This document shows, piece by piece, positions 62,673 to 64,000 of a stretch of DNA of 64,000 bases. The stretch spans positions 24,201-88,200 of the forward strand of contig JAUWWQ010000014.1 in NCBI GenBank assembly GCA_030616775.1, written 5' to 3'. Position numbers and translations under genes: made by a program. This DNA comes from Planctomycetota bacterium (GTDB taxonomy: Bacteria > Planctomycetota > Phycisphaerae > UBA1845). Within the stretch, counting starts at the first letter, position 1. Every line of letters starts with the position of its first letter. The notes below the pieces were generated by a model, which saw only the letters and a list, made by a program, of their open reading frames with translations, made no database searches and was not told where the DNA came from.

Positions 62673-62807
62673 CAGGAGGTTGTGCGCAAGCTGCGGACAT
62701 CGTACCGCGGCGGGTACGTGCGTAGCCTCCTGAGCGTTCACTCGCCGTCCAGTTCCCCCATTGGACGGTTCCCTAAGGCCCGGTCCACCCCGCCGGGCCG
62801 TTTTTTT
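62673..62807 (+). ncRNA. Candidate structured RNA with three hairpins
   Basis: Hairpin 1 (62673-62732) pairs CAGGAGG with CCTCCTG at its base and CGTACC with GGTACG at its tip, with TGCGCA/TGCGTA between. Hairpin 2 (62745-62768) pairs CCGTCCA with TGGACGG. Hairpin 3 is a terminator (62777-62799). The T run only suits the plus strand, and no gene precedes it on that strand, so it looks like the 3' part of an independent RNA. The 5' end is not defined and no known family was recognised (6S, RNase P, tmRNA and SRP RNA motifs are absent). Confidence 0.35.
62777..62807 (+). terminator. Rho-independent terminator
   Basis: A perfect GGCCCGG (62777-62783) and CCGGGCC (62793-62799) stem with a 9-base loop is followed by G and seven T (62801-62807). 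Confidence 0.8.
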
Positions 62808-63150
62808 CAGAACGCCTTTGATCACGCCCCGTTTGCCAGATGATATGAGGCAACTCGACACAGCGGTAACCGACGACGATTAGCGCCAGCCATCAGCAAG
62901 GTAGGTCTATTATGGGGGCCGGACTTACGGACAAATCGACACAAACGCCCCGGTTTTTCTTGCGTTGTGGGGCGGGGTGAGGTAGAATGACTCCTTCGTC
63001 GGACGGGCCGGAGAGGGTGAGTGGTTCGCTCTGACGTGCGTTGGCAGCACTCAGCGCGGGCATTTCGGACGGCGAGAAGAGAGATGCGCTCGACGGGCAT
63101 AATCCTGAGCGCTTCGGACGACAGGTCATTTCCCAGGGGAGGTCTATACC

Positions 63151-64000
63151 ATGAAAACTCAGAGTAGGTATGCGCGGTCGGTACGGCATATTCTGGCGAG
63201 CGCCGTCGTCGTTACGGTGGCTGCCAGTGTGCAAGGCCAGGCACCATCCGATACGGACCCGGCAACACGGGTTAGCAAGAAGCTGCCAAAACAGCGAGCG
63301 GCGGCTGTCCAGGCGCCAATGGTGCGCACCCGCTTGGCGCCGGCCGGTGTTGACAGGGACTTTTTGCTCTTTGATGCGGCTACGACGGAGACCGATCCGG
63401 CGGAGCTTCCGGTCAGGACGGTCGAGATCCTGGACGACGCCACAATCGCCAGGGGTGGGAGTCGCGGTCTCCCGGTGGCGCAGGTTCCTGTGTACTTGCA
63501 GCGCGATAGCTGCTTGTACGGTCACTTCCTCAACGACGATGACACCCACGGGCTGGGGACTTGGTTTGCCCAGGCCAGGTTCGATTGCCCACCTGGGTTT
63601 CCTCTCTGCTGGGACAATGGCTGGCAGCCTGGTGGTCAGATCGCCGGGTATGAGGTGAGCTACTTCCTCTGCAGCAGATTATCCGCTAACGACTGCAGCG
63701 TAGAAGTCGAGCTGCGGGACGGTGATCCTCACGGGGTCGTGGATACCGTGTGCAATCCCACGCCTAGTCCGATTGCCGGCACCAAGACAACGTTTAGCGG
63801 TCTGACCAGGGGTGTATATCACGATCTCAGAGCCCACCTTCCGACCCCGGTTACGTACAACTGTGATCGGGTGTGGATCGCCGTGTCACTGATTGAAGGT
63901 TGCCGTGGGTCCTGGCTGTATAGCGGTGCTACGCCTGGCGTTTACGCAAGCTGCTATCTCGACCCGGCTGATATCGGCTGGGGCGACGGCTACGGATTCA
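63151..64000 (+). CDS. Secreted protein, 3' end beyond the window
   Basis: GGGGAGG is eight bases before the ATG at 63151, and the frame stays open to the window edge (283 codons). A signal peptide (basic MKTQSRYARSVRH, then ILASAVVVTVAASVQGQA) is followed by a linker and, from about residue 110, a cysteine-rich, beta-like region: PVYLQRDSCLYGHFLNDDD, FDCPPGFPLCWDNGWQPGG, and YEVSYFLCSRLSANDCSVEV. The pattern of short segments with paired cysteines suggests a disulfide-stabilised extracellular beta-sandwich. Related secreted proteins with dockerin-like ends occur in the same window, but the C-terminus is not visible here. I do not recognise a named family. Confidence 0.85.
   Translation, partial: MKTQSRYARSVRHILASAVVVTVAASVQGQAPSDTDPATRVSKKLPKQRAAAVQAPMVRTRLAPAGVDRDFLLFDAATTETDPAELPVRTVEILDDATIARGGSRGLPVAQVPVYLQRDSCLYGHFLNDDDTHGLGTWFAQARFDCPPGFPLCWDNGWQPGGQIAGYEVSYFLCSRLSANDCSVEVELRDGDPHGVVDTVCNPTPSPIAGTKTTFSGLTRGVYHDLRAHLPTPVTYNCDRVWIAVSLIEGCRGSWLYSGATPGVYASCYLDPADIGWGDGYGF

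Noticed and set aside
62673..62807. Riboswitch for the secreted protein at 63151
   Set aside because: The terminator is about 340 bases before the start codon and no ligand-core pattern is visible, so an independent RNA is more likely.

Overview
The window looks like a chromosomal segment of a Planctomycetota bacterium, probably from the Phycisphaerae side of the phylum; this is an inference from gene content. The supporting signs are GC-rich DNA, several FG-GAP/UnbV (CRTAC1-type) proteins, a multihaem cytochrome fused to a YVTN propeller and a di-haem peroxidase-like domain, a hydrazine-synthase-alpha-like cytochrome fragment, CNNNGVPDECD-type calcium-binding repeats with dockerin-like tails, a long membrane pyrophosphatase, and an LptD-like protein showing a diderm envelope. 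GTG and TTG starts are frequent.

Layout. 1-9558 (+) is a compact run of exported proteins: a cytochrome (5' truncated), an FG-GAP/UnbV propeller, a c554/YVTN/peroxidase fusion, a second propeller and two type-I periplasmic binding proteins with no permease beside them. A convergent gene (9581-13081) encodes a TPR/FG-GAP/UnbV protein. 13305-20402 is accessory: an ApeA-like HEPN protein, an RHS scar and IS21 scar, ribosomal protein L21 without L27, a lipoprotein subtilase, an ankyrin protein and a SIR2-like protein, with palindromic mini-elements between them. 20712-29779 holds a MacB-like permease, a sigma factor behind a consensus promoter, a membrane TPR protein, a DinB-fold protein, an HD-GYP protein with a decayed GGDEF domain and a Y-family polymerase. 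30168-38702 is mostly housekeeping: aconitase, pyrophosphatase, adenine deaminase and hypoxanthine phosphoribosyltransferase.

40034-45600 is decayed and repeat-rich: an interrupted secreted protein, a serine hydrolase, a ferredoxin, an AlgI/acetyltransferase deletion fusion and a complete ISAs1-type element with perfect ends, a 10-bp target duplication and a transposase split at an A AAA AAG slippery site. 45748-55898 has a large gingipain-type (C25) secreted peptidase, an ECF-type sigma factor with a small membrane partner, and a reduced type II secretion/pilus-like cluster (one ATPase, two F proteins, three pseudopilin-like proteins). 56188-64000 contains lepA, tRNA-Arg(UCG), a histone-H1-like protein, an LptD-like protein, a possible structured RNA with a terminator, and the start of a secreted protein running off the window.

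The most notable items are the exported redox/propeller/binding-protein cluster at the left edge, the probable -1 frameshift in an apparently young ISAs1 element, a set of palindromic mini-elements sharing one architecture, the reduced secretion cluster and the hairpin array at 62673-62807. All family calls were made by eye from motifs; no database search was run.
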